Assembly: GCA_964371355.1 (NCBI GenBank)
Contig: CAYJMG010000006.1
Span: 72,568-136,567, forward strand
Direction of reading: 5' to 3'
DNA length: 64,000 nucleotides
Source of the DNA: JACRBR01 sp964371355
GTDB taxonomy: Bacteria > Chloroflexota > Dehalococcoidia > DSTF01 > JACRBR01
Made by a program: the position numbers and the translations under genes. This document shows positions 41,830 through 49,959 of the stretch, piece after piece; the first letter of the stretch is position 1; each line of letters begins with the position of its first letter. The notes under the pieces are model-generated. The model did not search any database. It saw only the letters and a list, made by a program, of their open reading frames with translations, and was not told the DNA's origin.

Positions 41830-41935
41830 TACGAAATAGCGGTGAGCCCCGCCCTACGAAATAACGGCGAGCCTTGCCCGAAGAAATAGCGGTGAGCCTC
41901 GCCCAACGAAATAGCGGTGAGTCTCGCCCCGACGA
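41821..41935 (+). repeat. Four 25-base tandem repeats plus a partial fifth
   Basis: Units start at 41821, 41846, 41871 and 41896, each exactly 25 bases (GCCCCGCCCTACGAAATAGC plus GGTGA in the first), and a degenerate fifth begins at 41921. The array ends about 20 bases before the aminotransferase start, so it forms its leader. Copies differ at a few positions. It is not a CRISPR: there are no spacers. Confidence 0.92.
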
Positions 41936-41955
41936 GACGCACGAAGGAGCCCGAC

Positions 41956-43071
41956 GTGAGCGTGAATCTGCGGATCCCCGGCCCTACTCCATGTCCTGAC
42001 GACGTGTTGCAGGCGATGTCGCGCCAGATGATCAACCACCGTGGACCGGAGTTCCAGGAGATCATCACCCGCATCACGGCCAGCCTGCAGAAGTTCTTCG
42101 AGACGAAGAACGACGTATTGACGCTGACCTCGGCAGGGACGGGCGCGATCGAGGCAGCCGTCGTGAACACGTTCTCGCCGGGAGACCGCGCGCTGTGCGT
42201 CTCCATCGGCGTGTTCGGCGACCGGTTCGCGGACATCGCGAAGACCTACGGCGTGGACGTCGAGAAGCTGTCGTTCGAGCAGGGGACGGCGGCGGACCCG
42301 GACGCAGTGGCCGACGCGCTGAAGAAAGACGCGTCGTACAAGGCCGTGATGGTCACGCACAACGAGACTTCGACGGGCGTGACGAACGACCTGGGTGCGA
42401 TCGCGAAGGCGATCCGAGGCGTGCGACCGGACATCCTGATCCTGGTGGACGCGATCAGCAGCCTCGGTTCGGTACCGCTGCCGATCGACGCCTGGGACCT
42501 GGACGTGGTGTTCACGGGCTCGCAGAAGGGCTGGATGGTGCCACCGGGCATGGCGATGGTGGCCGTGAGCGCGCGCGCGTGGAAGGCCGTCGAGCAGGCG
42601 CGGATCCCGCGGTACTACTTCGACTACGGAAAGGCGAAGAGCTACCTGGAGAAGGGTCAGACACCGTGGACGCCGGCCGTCTCGGTGTACTTCGCGATGG
42701 ACGTCGCGCTGCAGAAGCTGCAGAAGGAAGGCTTGAAGAACATCCACGAGCGGCACGCGCGTCTGGGCCAGTTCACGCGAGACAGCGTGAAAGCGATGGG
42801 CCTGAAGATCGTTCCGGCGGAGGAGCGCTACGCCTCGAACACTGTGACCGCGGTATGGGTGCCGGAGGGCGTCGACGGGCCGGCGCTGAACAAGATGATG
42901 CGGACGGAGTACAACACGGTACTGGCCGGTGGGCAGGGTCCGCTGACGGGCAAGATCTTCCGCATCGGGCACCTGGGGCTGGTGTCGCAGGAGGACCTGC
43001 AAGCGTGCTTCGACGCGCTGAAGCAGGCGCTTCCGCGCGTCGGGTACTCGCCGGTGGCGGCCGCGCGCTAG
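41956..43071 (+). CDS. Class V aminotransferase (serine/alanine-glyoxylate or phosphoserine type)
   Basis: A PLP enzyme of 371 residues of the alanine-glyoxylate/serine-pyruvate aminotransferase subgroup. The N-terminal IPGPTPCPDDVLQAMSRQM, the PLP-binding GTGAIEAA, and the Schiff-base Lys in FTGSQKGWMVPPG are clear. The downstream neighbour is serA, separated only by a small toxin-antitoxin pair, so it probably supplies the transamination step of serine synthesis, as class V enzymes do in several bacteria and archaea. GTG 41956 is favoured because GAAGGAG lies seven bases upstream; a start at 41917 would lie inside the repeats. A photorespiratory-type role is possible. Confidence 0.9.
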   Translation: MSVNLRIPGPTPCPDDVLQAMSRQMINHRGPEFQEIITRITASLQKFFETKNDVLTLTSAGTGAIEAAVVNTFSPGDRALCVSIGVFGDRFADIAKTYGVDVEKLSFEQGTAADPDAVADALKKDASYKAVMVTHNETSTGVTNDLGAIAKAIRGVRPDILILVDAISSLGSVPLPIDAWDLDVVFTGSQKGWMVPPGMAMVAVSARAWKAVEQARIPRYYFDYGKAKSYLEKGQTPWTPAVSVYFAMDVALQKLQKEGLKNIHERHARLGQFTRDSVKAMGLKIVPAEERYASNTVTAVWVPEGVDGPALNKMMRTEYNTVLAGGQGPLTGKIFRIGHLGLVSQEDLQACFDALKQALPRVGYSPVAAAR

Positions 43072-43098
43072 CGGTACACTGCCCGGCAGAGGTGCGTG

Positions 43099-43293
43099 AT
43101 GGTCGCCGAGCGCGAGCGGTTCCCGGCAAGGAAGAAGTTCCGGAAGCTGACGCCCGAAGAGGCGAAGGTGCAGTCGGATTCGCTTCTGCGAAATCCTGCG
43201 TTCGCAGCGCGTCTGGCGGAGGCTCGCGCGGCAAAGTCCCGGGGCGCATGGGTCCGGTGGAGCGATCTGAAGAAGCAGAATGGCGGATCGTGA
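43099..43293 (+). CDS. Small antitoxin-like protein of a type II TA pair
   Basis: A 64-residue, highly charged protein with a basic N-terminal half (MVAERERFPARKKFRKLTPEE) and an acidic-to-basic C-terminal helix ending in SRGAWVRWSDLKKQ. The last part resembles the 'E-R-G-W-x-x-L-K' toxin-binding tail of RelB/Phd-type antitoxins. It overlaps the toxin-like gene by 14 bases, which is the usual TA layout. No clear DNA-binding fold is recognised by eye, so the assignment rests on size, charge and overlap. Confidence 0.6.
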   Translation: MVAERERFPARKKFRKLTPEEAKVQSDSLLRNPAFAARLAEARAAKSRGAWVRWSDLKKQNGGS

Positions 43294-43567
43294 TGCCGTT
43301 CTGCTGCCTCCAGCTCGACAGTTCTACGAATCACGCCCGATTGCGGAGAGACTTCGCATCGATCGGGTGATCGCGGACATCTGTGATTCGCCCGAACCAG
43401 ACAATGTGTTGCGGTTGCTGGTCGATGCTCCGCCGGACTTTCCGTTCTACTACCGAGACGATGAGTACGTCATCGTGTACGACGAGCTGAACGCCTGGAC
43501 AATCGCGATCTGGGACATCTCGTACAACACGCCCGACCTCATCCTCGATCTCCGCCGACGCGCGTAG
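43280..43567 (+). CDS. RelE/ParE-like toxin of a type II TA pair
   Basis: A 95-residue protein: LLPPARQFYESRPIAERLRIDRVIADICDSPEP, then DDEYVIVYDELNAWTIAIWDI and a basic end LDLRRRA. The hydrophobic strands and basic C-terminus fit the RelE/ParE superfamily of mRNA interferases and gyrase poisons. Key catalytic residues of RelE are not obvious, so it may be ParE-like or inactive. It overlaps the upstream antitoxin-like gene and lies between the aminotransferase and serA, interrupting the serine gene pair. Confidence 0.65.
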   Translation: MADRDAVLLPPARQFYESRPIAERLRIDRVIADICDSPEPDNVLRLLVDAPPDFPFYYRDDEYVIVYDELNAWTIAIWDISYNTPDLILDLRRRA

Positions 43568-43610
43568 ACCGCTGTCCCAAATCCTCGAGCCCGGTTACGA
43601 TGAACGCCAA

Positions 43611-45197
43611 ATGAACAAGATCCTCGTGGCCGACCCCATCGCGCAGGACGGCGTCGATATCCTCCAGCGGGAGGCGCAGGTCGACGTGCGTACCGGGCTG
43701 GCGAAGGACGAGCTGCTGTCGATCATCGGCGAGTACGACGCGCTGGTGGTGCGCAGCGAGACGAAGGTCACAGCCGAGATCTTCGCCGCGGGCAAGAAGC
43801 TGAAGGCCGTTGGGCGGGCTGGCGTTGGCGTCGACAACATCGACCTGAACGCGGCCACGCAGCGCGGCGTGATCGTCGTCAACGCGCCGCTGGGCAACAC
43901 GATCTCGGCGGCGGAGCACACGATCGGGATGATGCTGGCGCTCTCGCGCAACATAGCCCAGGCGGACGCCTCGCTGCGCGGTGGCGAGTGGAAGCGGTCG
44001 AAGTTCGCGGGCGTCGAAGTGCGCGACAAGACACTCGGCCTCATCGGGCTGGGCAACGTGGGGTCGGAGGTGGCGCGGCGCGGCAAGGGGCTCGACATGC
44101 ACGTCATCGCGTACGACCCCTTCGTCTCGGCAGAGCGCGCGCAGGTGCTGGGCGTGGAGCTGGCGACGACGCAGGACGAGGTGATCCGCAAGGCCGACTT
44201 CCTGTCGCTGCATACGAAGCTGACCGACGAGACGCGCAACATGATCGGGGCGCGTGGGCTCTCGATGATGAAGCCGACGGCGCGGCTGATCAACACCGGG
44301 CGCGGCGAGCTGGTGGACCTGGACGCACTTGTAACCGCGGTGAAGGAGAAGAGGATCGCCGGTGCGGCGCTGGACGTGTTCCCGGACGAGCCGCCCGAGA
44401 TGGCGGCGGCGTTCCTGCACACCGAGGGCATCATCGTCACGCCGCACCTGGGCGCGCTGACGGCTGAGGCGCAGGAGCGCGTCGCCATCGACGTTGCGAA
44501 GCAGATCCTGGGGATCCTGCGCGGGGAGCCGGCGATGTACGCGGTGAACGCGCCGCTGATCGCGGCGGAGACGATGTCGTTCATCGCGCCGTACATCCCG
44601 GTGGCGGAGAAAGTGGCGACGCTGGCGACGCAGCTCGCCGCGGGGCAGATGGGGAACATCGAGATCGAGTACCTGGGCGACATCGCCGAGCACGACACGA
44701 CGGCGCTGAGGGCGGCGGTGATCAAAGGGCTGGTGTCGCAGATCAGCGAAGACAACGTGACCATCGTGAACGCCAGCCTCATTGCCGAGCACCGGGGGAT
44801 GCGGATCACCGAGCGTAAGGGGCCGGGCGAAGACAAGTACGCGAACCTGGTACGGGTGCACATCCACGCAAGCGCGGGCGACACGGACGTGACGGGGACG
44901 ATCGCCCACGACGGGCCGCGCATCGTGCAGATCAACGAGTTCTGGATCGACATCCCGCCGGGCGACGGGTGGCTGCTGCTTTGCGAGAACCAGGACCGGC
45001 CGGGGATGATCGCGGCGGTATCGACGCTGCTGGGCGAGCACGACATCAACATCAGCTTCATGAACGTGGGCCGCATCGAGGTGCGGGGGCGGGCGCTCAT
45101 GGCGGTCGCCGTCGACGACGCGATCGCGCCCGAGCTTGTACAGCGGCTGACGCAAATCCCCGGCATCACGTCGGCGCGCGTCGTGAGGTTCGGGTAA
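43611..45197 (+). CDS. serA: D-3-phosphoglycerate dehydrogenase with ASB and ACT domains
   Basis: The first enzyme of the phosphorylated serine pathway, 528 residues, the long form found in Bacillus and Mycobacterium. The nucleotide-binding GLIGLGNVGSEVARRGKG, and the catalytic Arg in NTGRGE, Glu in DVFPDEPP and His in TPHLGALT are present. After about residue 320 comes the intervening ASB domain and, from about 450, an ACT domain (LLCENQDRPGMIAAVSTLLG) that binds serine for feedback inhibition. The start MNKILVADPI is canonical. It follows the TA pair and the class V aminotransferase on the same strand. Confidence 0.95.
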   Translation: MNKILVADPIAQDGVDILQREAQVDVRTGLAKDELLSIIGEYDALVVRSETKVTAEIFAAGKKLKAVGRAGVGVDNIDLNAATQRGVIVVNAPLGNTISAAEHTIGMMLALSRNIAQADASLRGGEWKRSKFAGVEVRDKTLGLIGLGNVGSEVARRGKGLDMHVIAYDPFVSAERAQVLGVELATTQDEVIRKADFLSLHTKLTDETRNMIGARGLSMMKPTARLINTGRGELVDLDALVTAVKEKRIAGAALDVFPDEPPEMAAAFLHTEGIIVTPHLGALTAEAQERVAIDVAKQILGILRGEPAMYAVNAPLIAAETMSFIAPYIPVAEKVATLATQLAAGQMGNIEIEYLGDIAEHDTTALRAAVIKGLVSQISEDNVTIVNASLIAEHRGMRITERKGPGEDKYANLVRVHIHASAGDTDVTGTIAHDGPRIVQINEFWIDIPPGDGWLLLCENQDRPGMIAAVSTLLGEHDINISFMNVGRIEVRGRALMAVAVDDAIAPELVQRLTQIPGITSARVVRFG

Positions 45198-45207
45198 CTC
45201 CTCTCAA

Positions 45208-45280
45208 TTCACCACAGCGGCACCGAGGGCATAGAGGCGTCCCCGGGCGTGGATGAGGCTGCGCTGGCGCTTTCGCATGT
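45208..45280 (+). repeat. CACAGAG element, plus orientation
   Basis: It starts TTCACCACAGCGGCACCGAG and ends GCGCTGGCGCTTTCGCATG. It is a diverged full-length copy of the element at 23773. It faces an inverted copy 18 bases further on, giving an inverted pair in the 262-base serA-CapA spacer. Confidence 0.8.
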
Positions 45281-45298
45281 CGCATGTACACCCGGGCC

Positions 45299-45373
45299 GC
45301 GTGCGACAGCGACGAGTGTGCCTCTCACAGATCCCCTGAGATCCTCTGTGCTCCCTGTGGTTCGGTGATGAAC
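45299..45373 (-). repeat. CACAGAG element, minus orientation
   Basis: On the minus strand it reads TTCATCACCGAACCACAGGG and ends with GTCGCTGTCGCACGC, aligning with 23773-23848 end to end. Together with 45208-45280 it could form a long imperfect stem-loop. Confidence 0.8.
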
Positions 45374-45459
45374 CCTTCCGGCGTGGTGGCGTAGAATCGT
45401 CTTGTGAAGACGCGGGCGAGCATCGTGGCGGACGCGCTGACGATGGAGCGTGAGCTGTG

Positions 45460-46620
45460 ATGGCGTTGCGGGGCATCGGCGTGTGGCTGGCGCTCGGGTG
45501 CGCGTGTGCGCTCGCGGCGGCGTGCGCGTCGGATGCTGGCGCGCCCGAGACCGCGCCGACAGCCGCGGGGTCGGCAACCCGGACGGCGGGAAAGGCAACC
45601 GCGACGACTACGGCGACCGGCACGGCTACGCCGACAACTGACACCGGCGCAACCGCCTCGACAGCGACGCCGGCGGCGGGGACGGCGGGCGGGCCGTCGG
45701 TGACGATCAGCGCGGTCGGCGACATCTCACTGGCGCGGCAGGTGAACGACTGGATGGAGCTGTACGGGGCTGGCTACCCGTACGAGCTGGTGCGGCCACT
45801 GATCACGGGCGACATCGGATTCGCGAACCTGGAGGGGGCGTTGACGGACCGCGGCGAGCCGTGGCCGAAGGCCTTCAACTTCCGCACGCCACCGAAGTTC
45901 GCGGTCGGGCTGGCGGAGGCGGGGTTCGACGTGGTGTCGCTGGCGAACAACCACGCGATGGACTACGGCACGGTCGGCCTGGAGGACACCGTCGCGGCGC
46001 TCGACAGCGCGGCCGTGCGGCACGCGGGATCCGGTCGCGACTCGGTCGAGGCGCGACAGGCGGCAGTGGTCGAGACAAACGGTGTGCGCGTCGCGTTCAT
46101 CGCGTGCGTCTTGACCCCGGTGGAAGGAAGCGGCTTCACGGTCGGTGAGTGGACGGCGGGCAGCGGCCTGGGGATCTCGATCTGCGAGAGCGGCGGGGTC
46201 GCGAGCAGCGTGACGGACGCACGGGCGGCGGGCGCGGACTTCGTCCTCGTGTCAGTCCACGCGGGAGACGAGTACGTCAACGCGCCGAACGCCACGCAGC
46301 GTGAGCTGGCCAACGCGGCGCTGGCGGCGGGCGCGGACGTGGTGCTGGGGCATCACGCGCACGTCGTGCAGCCGGTCGAACAGCGCGGCGGGCAGCTCAT
46401 CGCGTGGGGGCTGGGGAACTTCATCTTCGACCTGGACCAGTGGGACCTGGCGGGGATCCCCGAGCCGCGCGTGTCGCTGATCCTGAACATCACGCTGACG
46501 AAGGGCGCCGGCGTGACATCGTGGGAGGCCGTGCCGGTGGTGCTCGACGCCGAGCAGGACCGGCCGCGCCCGGCCACGGCGGAGGAAGCGGCGGTACTCG
46601 ACGCGCTGATCACGCCGTAG
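45460..46620 (+). CDS. CapA-family lipoprotein (poly-gamma-glutamate biosynthesis-type metallophosphatase)
   Basis: A 386-residue secreted protein. The signal peptide ends in a lipobox, ALAAACAS (Cys22), so it should be anchored in the outer face of the membrane, followed by a Thr/Ala-rich linker (residues about 40-75). The CapA fold shows SAVGDISLARQ (metal ligand Asp), FANLEGALTDRG, SLANNHAMDYG, and VLGHHAHVVQPVEQ near the end, the signature of this calcineurin-like phosphatase superfamily. CapA is named for capsule synthesis, but many homologues have unknown phosphatase roles. It is convergent with the HNH nuclease. Confidence 0.9.
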   Translation: MALRGIGVWLALGCACALAAACASDAGAPETAPTAAGSATRTAGKATATTTATGTATPTTDTGATASTATPAAGTAGGPSVTISAVGDISLARQVNDWMELYGAGYPYELVRPLITGDIGFANLEGALTDRGEPWPKAFNFRTPPKFAVGLAEAGFDVVSLANNHAMDYGTVGLEDTVAALDSAAVRHAGSGRDSVEARQAAVVETNGVRVAFIACVLTPVEGSGFTVGEWTAGSGLGISICESGGVASSVTDARAAGADFVLVSVHAGDEYVNAPNATQRELANAALAAGADVVLGHHAHVVQPVEQRGGQLIAWGLGNFIFDLDQWDLAGIPEPRVSLILNITLTKGAGVTSWEAVPVVLDAEQDRPRPATAEEAAVLDALITP

Positions 46621-46697
46621 CCGCCTTAATCAACAGATTGAACAGATGGAAACAGATGGACGGGGGAGTGGAGCGGCCCCTGTCCCTGTCCTGATCG

Positions 46698-47228
46698 CTA
46701 CGCGTAGCCTTCGGCGGCGGCTTCCCAGCCGGGGACGAACTTGCGCCACTGCTCCTCGCGCTCGAGGTAGGGATAGACGACGTAGTAGCTGGTGACGCGG
46801 GGCTGGAACGGCTCGCGCATGAGCTGCATCTTGGCCTCCGTCGGCGTGCGGGCGGCCTTGCGGTGGTTGCAGGTCTTGCAGGCGGTCACCAGGTTCTCCC
46901 ACGTGTGGCGTCCGCCGCGGTGGCGGGGGAGCACGTGGTCGAGCGTGAGGTCGCGCGAGCCGCGGTGGCCGCAGTACTGGCAGGTGAAGCGGTCGCGGTT
47001 GAAGACCTCGCGGCGGGAGAGGCGCATCTGGGGGCGGGGCCGCTTGATCATGTAGATCAGGCGGATGACCGACGGCAGAGGCCAGGAGCGCGTGGCGGAT
47101 CGAAGCGAGCCGCGGCCGTGCTCGAGCACCTCGGCCTTGCCGCGCTCGAGTAGCACAAACGCCCGCCTTGGGTGGCAGACGTTCAGCGGCTCGTAGTTCT
47201 GATTGAGGACAAGAACGCTTCCCGCCAT
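46698..47228 (-). CDS. HNH endonuclease (McrA-like)
   Basis: A 176-residue nuclease. Its opening SVLVLNQNYEPLNVCHPRRA is the highly conserved N-terminus of a bacterial HNH family widespread in Chloroflexota, Actinobacteria and cyanobacteria. The zinc-bound HNH core is DRFTCQYCGHRGSRDLTLDHVLPRHRGG then NLVTACKTCNHRK, with both CxxC pairs. ATG 47228 is chosen because homologues begin here; an open frame continues 5' but reads Pro/Ser-rich junk overlapping the divergent gene. It is convergent with CapA and has no restriction or methylase partner, so it may be housekeeping or mobile. Confidence 0.88.
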   Translation of the reverse strand: MAGSVLVLNQNYEPLNVCHPRRAFVLLERGKAEVLEHGRGSLRSATRSWPLPSVIRLIYMIKRPRPQMRLSRREVFNRDRFTCQYCGHRGSRDLTLDHVLPRHRGGRHTWENLVTACKTCNHRKAARTPTEAKMQLMREPFQPRVTSYYVVYPYLEREEQWRKFVPGWEAAAEGYA

Positions 47229-47401
47229 CTGCTTGCCAGTCTGTTGCGCTGGCATCATAGCAGGGCCTGATTCCGGGCAGCAAAATGGCCGCTCCAGAGG
47301 CCCGGCTGTGCGGCAGTATCGCCCGAGGCGCTGCCGCCCTACAATCGTCCGAGCAACCGAACTTGACGGACGCGTGCCGCATACGGCGGAGGGAAATGGA
47401 T

Positions 47402-47884
47402 ATGGCGAGCAGGGACGAACTGATCCAGGGCCTGGAGCTGCTGATCCAGGAGGGAACGCGGCTGGCGGACTCGCTTTCGGCGGCGCAGCTTGAGGCGGTG
47501 GTGGACGTGGACGGGTGGAAGGGGAAGGAGATGTTCGCACACGTCGCGGGCGTCGGGGCGATGGTGGCGCCGATGGTGACGGGCCTGGCGAACGCGGCCC
47601 CGGGGACTGACACGTTCGGCGCGATCGACATCGACCAGCTCAACGCCGGCGTCGTGACGCAGCGGGCGAGCAAGACCGCGCGAGAGCTGGCGGACGAGCT
47701 GGCGGCAAACTACCGCGCGGTCATCGACTTCGTGCGCAACGCGCCGGACGACCTGCTGGACAAAAAGGCGACGGCGCGCGGCTACAAAGACGTCCCCGTC
47801 AGCGACCTCGTGAACCGCATGGTGGTGCTGCACGGTCTGGCGCACATTTACAGCGTGTATGCCAGCGTGTTCTGGTCCGCGTAG
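47402..47884 (+). CDS. DinB/MDMPI-like four-helix protein
   Basis: The third DinB-fold-like protein of the window, 160 residues. It begins MASRDELIQGLELLIQEGTRLADSL, has the His region WKGKEMFAHVAGVGAMV, a long central helix (ARELADELAANYRAVIDFV) and a final His-containing helix VNRMVVLHGLAHIYSVYASVF, the arrangement of DinB/MDMPI proteins that bind a metal with three His residues. An ATG two codons upstream is possible. A perfect palindrome separates it from the convergent ABM gene. The substrate is unknown; thiol-cofactor metabolism is a common theme in this family. Confidence 0.7.
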   Translation: MASRDELIQGLELLIQEGTRLADSLSAAQLEAVVDVDGWKGKEMFAHVAGVGAMVAPMVTGLANAAPGTDTFGAIDIDQLNAGVVTQRASKTARELADELAANYRAVIDFVRNAPDDLLDKKATARGYKDVPVSDLVNRMVVLHGLAHIYSVYASVFWSA

Positions 47885-47910
47885 GGAATAGGGAGCAGGG
47901 AATAGAGTCG

Positions 47911-47934
47911 AGAGCGGGCCCGCGGGCCCGCTCT
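47911..47934. terminator. Perfect 24-base palindrome, bidirectional terminator
   Basis: AGAGCGGGCCCG and its exact reverse complement follow each other, between two convergent genes; TTG follows on the plus strand. It probably ends transcription from both sides. Confidence 0.65.
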
Positions 47935-47960
47935 TGTCGTTCGCGGTGAGGGCAGGACGG

Positions 47961-48263
47961 TCAATCCAGCGAGGCGACGGTGTCGAGGCGGATGATCTCC
48001 GGGCGGCCGGCCAGGCTGCCGCCGATCTTGCCGCCGAAGGCCGCCATGTGCGGTGTCTTGCTGTGATCGGCGAGCGCGGCGTCGTCGGCGTAGGCCTCGA
48101 TGAAGTAGAAGACGGCCGGCGTCTTCTGATCCTGGGCCAACGTGTACATGAGCGTCCGGCCGGCCTCGTTCGCCTTGACGGCGGCGACCATCTCCGCGCC
48201 GGCGGCCTTGAACTCGTCCTCCTTGCCCTCCTGCACGGTGAGCTTGGCGATCACGCTAATCAT
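47961..48263 (-). CDS. ABM-domain (antibiotic biosynthesis monooxygenase-like) protein
   Basis: A 100-residue ferredoxin-like-fold protein similar to YgiN/LsrG. It opens with VIAKLTVQEGKEDEFKAAGAEMV, has the strand TLMYTLAQDQKTPAVFYFIEAYADDAALADH and the His of SKTPHMAAF, which match ABM proteins such as quinol monooxygenase and heme-degrading enzymes. Short size suggests a dimer. It is a single gene; the reaction is unknown. Confidence 0.82.
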   Translation of the reverse strand: MISVIAKLTVQEGKEDEFKAAGAEMVAAVKANEAGRTLMYTLAQDQKTPAVFYFIEAYADDAALADHSKTPHMAAFGGKIGGSLAGRPEIIRLDTVASLD

Positions 48264-48361
48264 TCCGGTCTCCCTTTCAGCTAACAGCGCGCGGATGGCG
48301 CCCCGAGTGCAAACACGCCGTCATGGTGGGCGATCCGCACCTTACGATCACGGCCGCAAGA

Positions 48362-48390
48362 AGGCCGCCGGAGCAGTGCTCCGGCGGCCT
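48362..48390 (-). terminator. Terminator of the Thr/Pro-rich protein gene
   Basis: A 13-pair stem (AGGCCGCCGGAGC and complement, loop AGT on the plus strand) lies 27 bases past the stop codon on the minus strand and is followed by TCTTG. Its core, GAGGCCGCCGG, is the same as in the terminator at 12143, which also follows an LPxTG-like gene. Confidence 0.7.
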
Positions 48391-48417
48391 CGCTACTACC
48401 TGTGTTCGACCTGGGCG

Positions 48418-49959
48418 CTACCGCGCGCGCGAGCGCGTGGCGACTCCGAGGCCTCCCAGCCCGAGGGTCGCGGTCACGAACACGAGCACGGTCAGCAGGC
48501 CGCCGGCCGCGCGGGCCGGTGCGCCCGTGCCCGACTCCGGAAGCTCGCGGGCCGGGCCGCGGGACTCGCCAGCGACGATGAGGACCGGGGTGGAGGTCGG
48601 CGGGACTTCGGTCGCCGCGGCCGTCGTGTTGGTGGGCTCCGGCGTGTCGGTCGATTCGGGCGTGGCGGTGCGCGTCGCCGTGTTCGTCGCCGTGGCGGTG
48701 TTCGTCGCAGTCGCCGTCGCGGTGTTCGTCGACGTGGCCGTGGCTGTGTTCGTGGGGGTGTTCGTCGCCGTTGGCGTGTGCGTCGGCGTCTCTGTCGGCG
48801 TGTTCGTCGGGGTAGCCGTGGCCGTGTTCGTCGGCGTGTTCGTCGGCGTGTTCGTCGGCGTCGCGGTCGGCGTGTTCGTCGGCGTGTTCGTCGCCGTTGG
48901 CGTGTGCGTCGCGGTCGGGGTCGCGGTGAACGTCGCCGTGGCCGTGTGCGTCGGGGTATGCGTGTTCGTCGCCGTCGGCACCGCCGTCGGGGTCTCGGAC
49001 GGCGTCCTGGTGGCCGTCTTCGTCGCTGTCTCCGTCGGCGTTGGGGTGTTCGTGGGCGTGTTCACCGGGGTGTTGGTCGGCGTCGGCGTAGACGTCGGAC
49101 TGTTCGTCGGCGTCGGCGTCTCGGTCGGTGTGTTCGTCGGGATGAGGGTAGCGGTGGAGGTCGGCGTATTGGTCGACGTTTCCGTCGGCGTGTTCGTGGC
49201 GGTGTTCGCCGGCGTGGGCGTCGAGGTGGCCGGTGGCGTGCACGGCGGGATGCTGACGGACTTCGCGTCGTTCAGCGTCTGCTCCACGCGGATCGTGTTC
49301 ACGCCATCACGCACGGCGCTGACGTCGAGCGGGCCAAAGGCCAGCGTCGGGCCGTTCGCGGTGACGGTGACGCGGCTGCCCGGGATCTCGAGGAAGAAGC
49401 CTTCGCCCGGCAGGTGGTCGGTCACGTAGATGTCGAACACCTGCGGGTACGGGCCCGGGATGCCGTACATCGTGCCGCTGAGGCCGCCCGACTCGTCGCA
49501 GGCCGCCTCGATCGACGAAGCGCCGGCGGTCGCCGTGGCCGACGGGCTAGGCGCGGGCGTGCTAGTCGGCGTGCAGCCGGGGAAGTTCAGGCCCAGCGTG
49601 TCGGTGTCGTCGAGCTTCGTGTACGCGCCGGACTGCTTCGAGTACAGCTTCACCGTGCCCGAGGTCTGGACAGCGCCGGTACCCGACCGCTGGAAGAGCA
49701 GGTAGTACGTCTGGTGGCCCAGGTGTCCGGGGGAGTTGTCGAAATAGAAGGTCTGCTGGATGATCTCGCCGTTGACGACGACGTCGACGACGGCTTTGCG
49801 GTCGGCGCCGCCGCCCATGTACTCGCCCTTCGCGGACCAGCCGCCGCAGTTCGCGCTCTCGGTCACCTGCGTGTGGTGCGCGAGGGCCGTCCCGATGCCC
49901 AGCGCGAGCGCGGCGACCGCGACCGAGGCGATCGCGCACAAGGTGAGCGCAGCGCGCAT
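48418..49959 (-). CDS. Secreted Thr/Pro-repeat surface protein with LPESG tail
   Basis: A 513-residue exported protein. A signal peptide (MRAALTLCAIASVAVAALAL ... ALA-HH) starts at ATG 49959, with AAGGCGG before it; a TTG 30 codons upstream would hide the signal. Two small Cys-containing domains (residues about 31-140 and 155-245) come first. Then about 190 residues of TPTNTPTxT repeats follow, a low-complexity wall spacer typical of Chloroflexota. The end is RELPESGTG, a hydrophobic helix and RSRAR, parallel to the LPSTG protein at 11657. The opposite strand stays open here by accident of the repeats. Function unknown, probably adhesion or surface display. Confidence 0.82.
   Translation of the reverse strand: MRAALTLCAIASVAVAALALGIGTALAHHTQVTESANCGGWSAKGEYMGGGADRKAVVDVVVNGEIIQQTFYFDNSPGHLGHQTYYLLFQRSGTGAVQTSGTVKLYSKQSGAYTKLDDTDTLGLNFPGCTPTSTPAPSPSATATAGASSIEAACDESGGLSGTMYGIPGPYPQVFDIYVTDHLPGEGFFLEIPGSRVTVTANGPTLAFGPLDVSAVRDGVNTIRVEQTLNDAKSVSIPPCTPPATSTPTPANTATNTPTETSTNTPTSTATLIPTNTPTETPTPTNSPTSTPTPTNTPVNTPTNTPTPTETATKTATRTPSETPTAVPTATNTHTPTHTATATFTATPTATHTPTATNTPTNTPTATPTNTPTNTPTNTATATPTNTPTETPTHTPTATNTPTNTATATSTNTATATATNTATATNTATRTATPESTDTPEPTNTTAAATEVPPTSTPVLIVAGESRGPARELPESGTGAPARAAGGLLTVLVFVTATLGLGGLGVATRSRAR

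Noticed and set aside
41821..41935. Possible CRISPR array.
   Set aside because: The units are contiguous 25-base repeats without spacers, and no cas gene is present.
46630..46660. A possible regulatory repeat (AACAGATTG AACAGATGG AAACAGATGG).
   Set aside because: It lies between convergent genes, is short and imperfect, and belongs to the general class of spacer microrepeats.
48323..49429. A Val/Gly-rich frame (VFVGVFVGV repeats) on the plus strand.
   Set aside because: It is the exact antisense of the TPTNTP repeats, has no family features, and the minus-strand product has a signal peptide and anchor.
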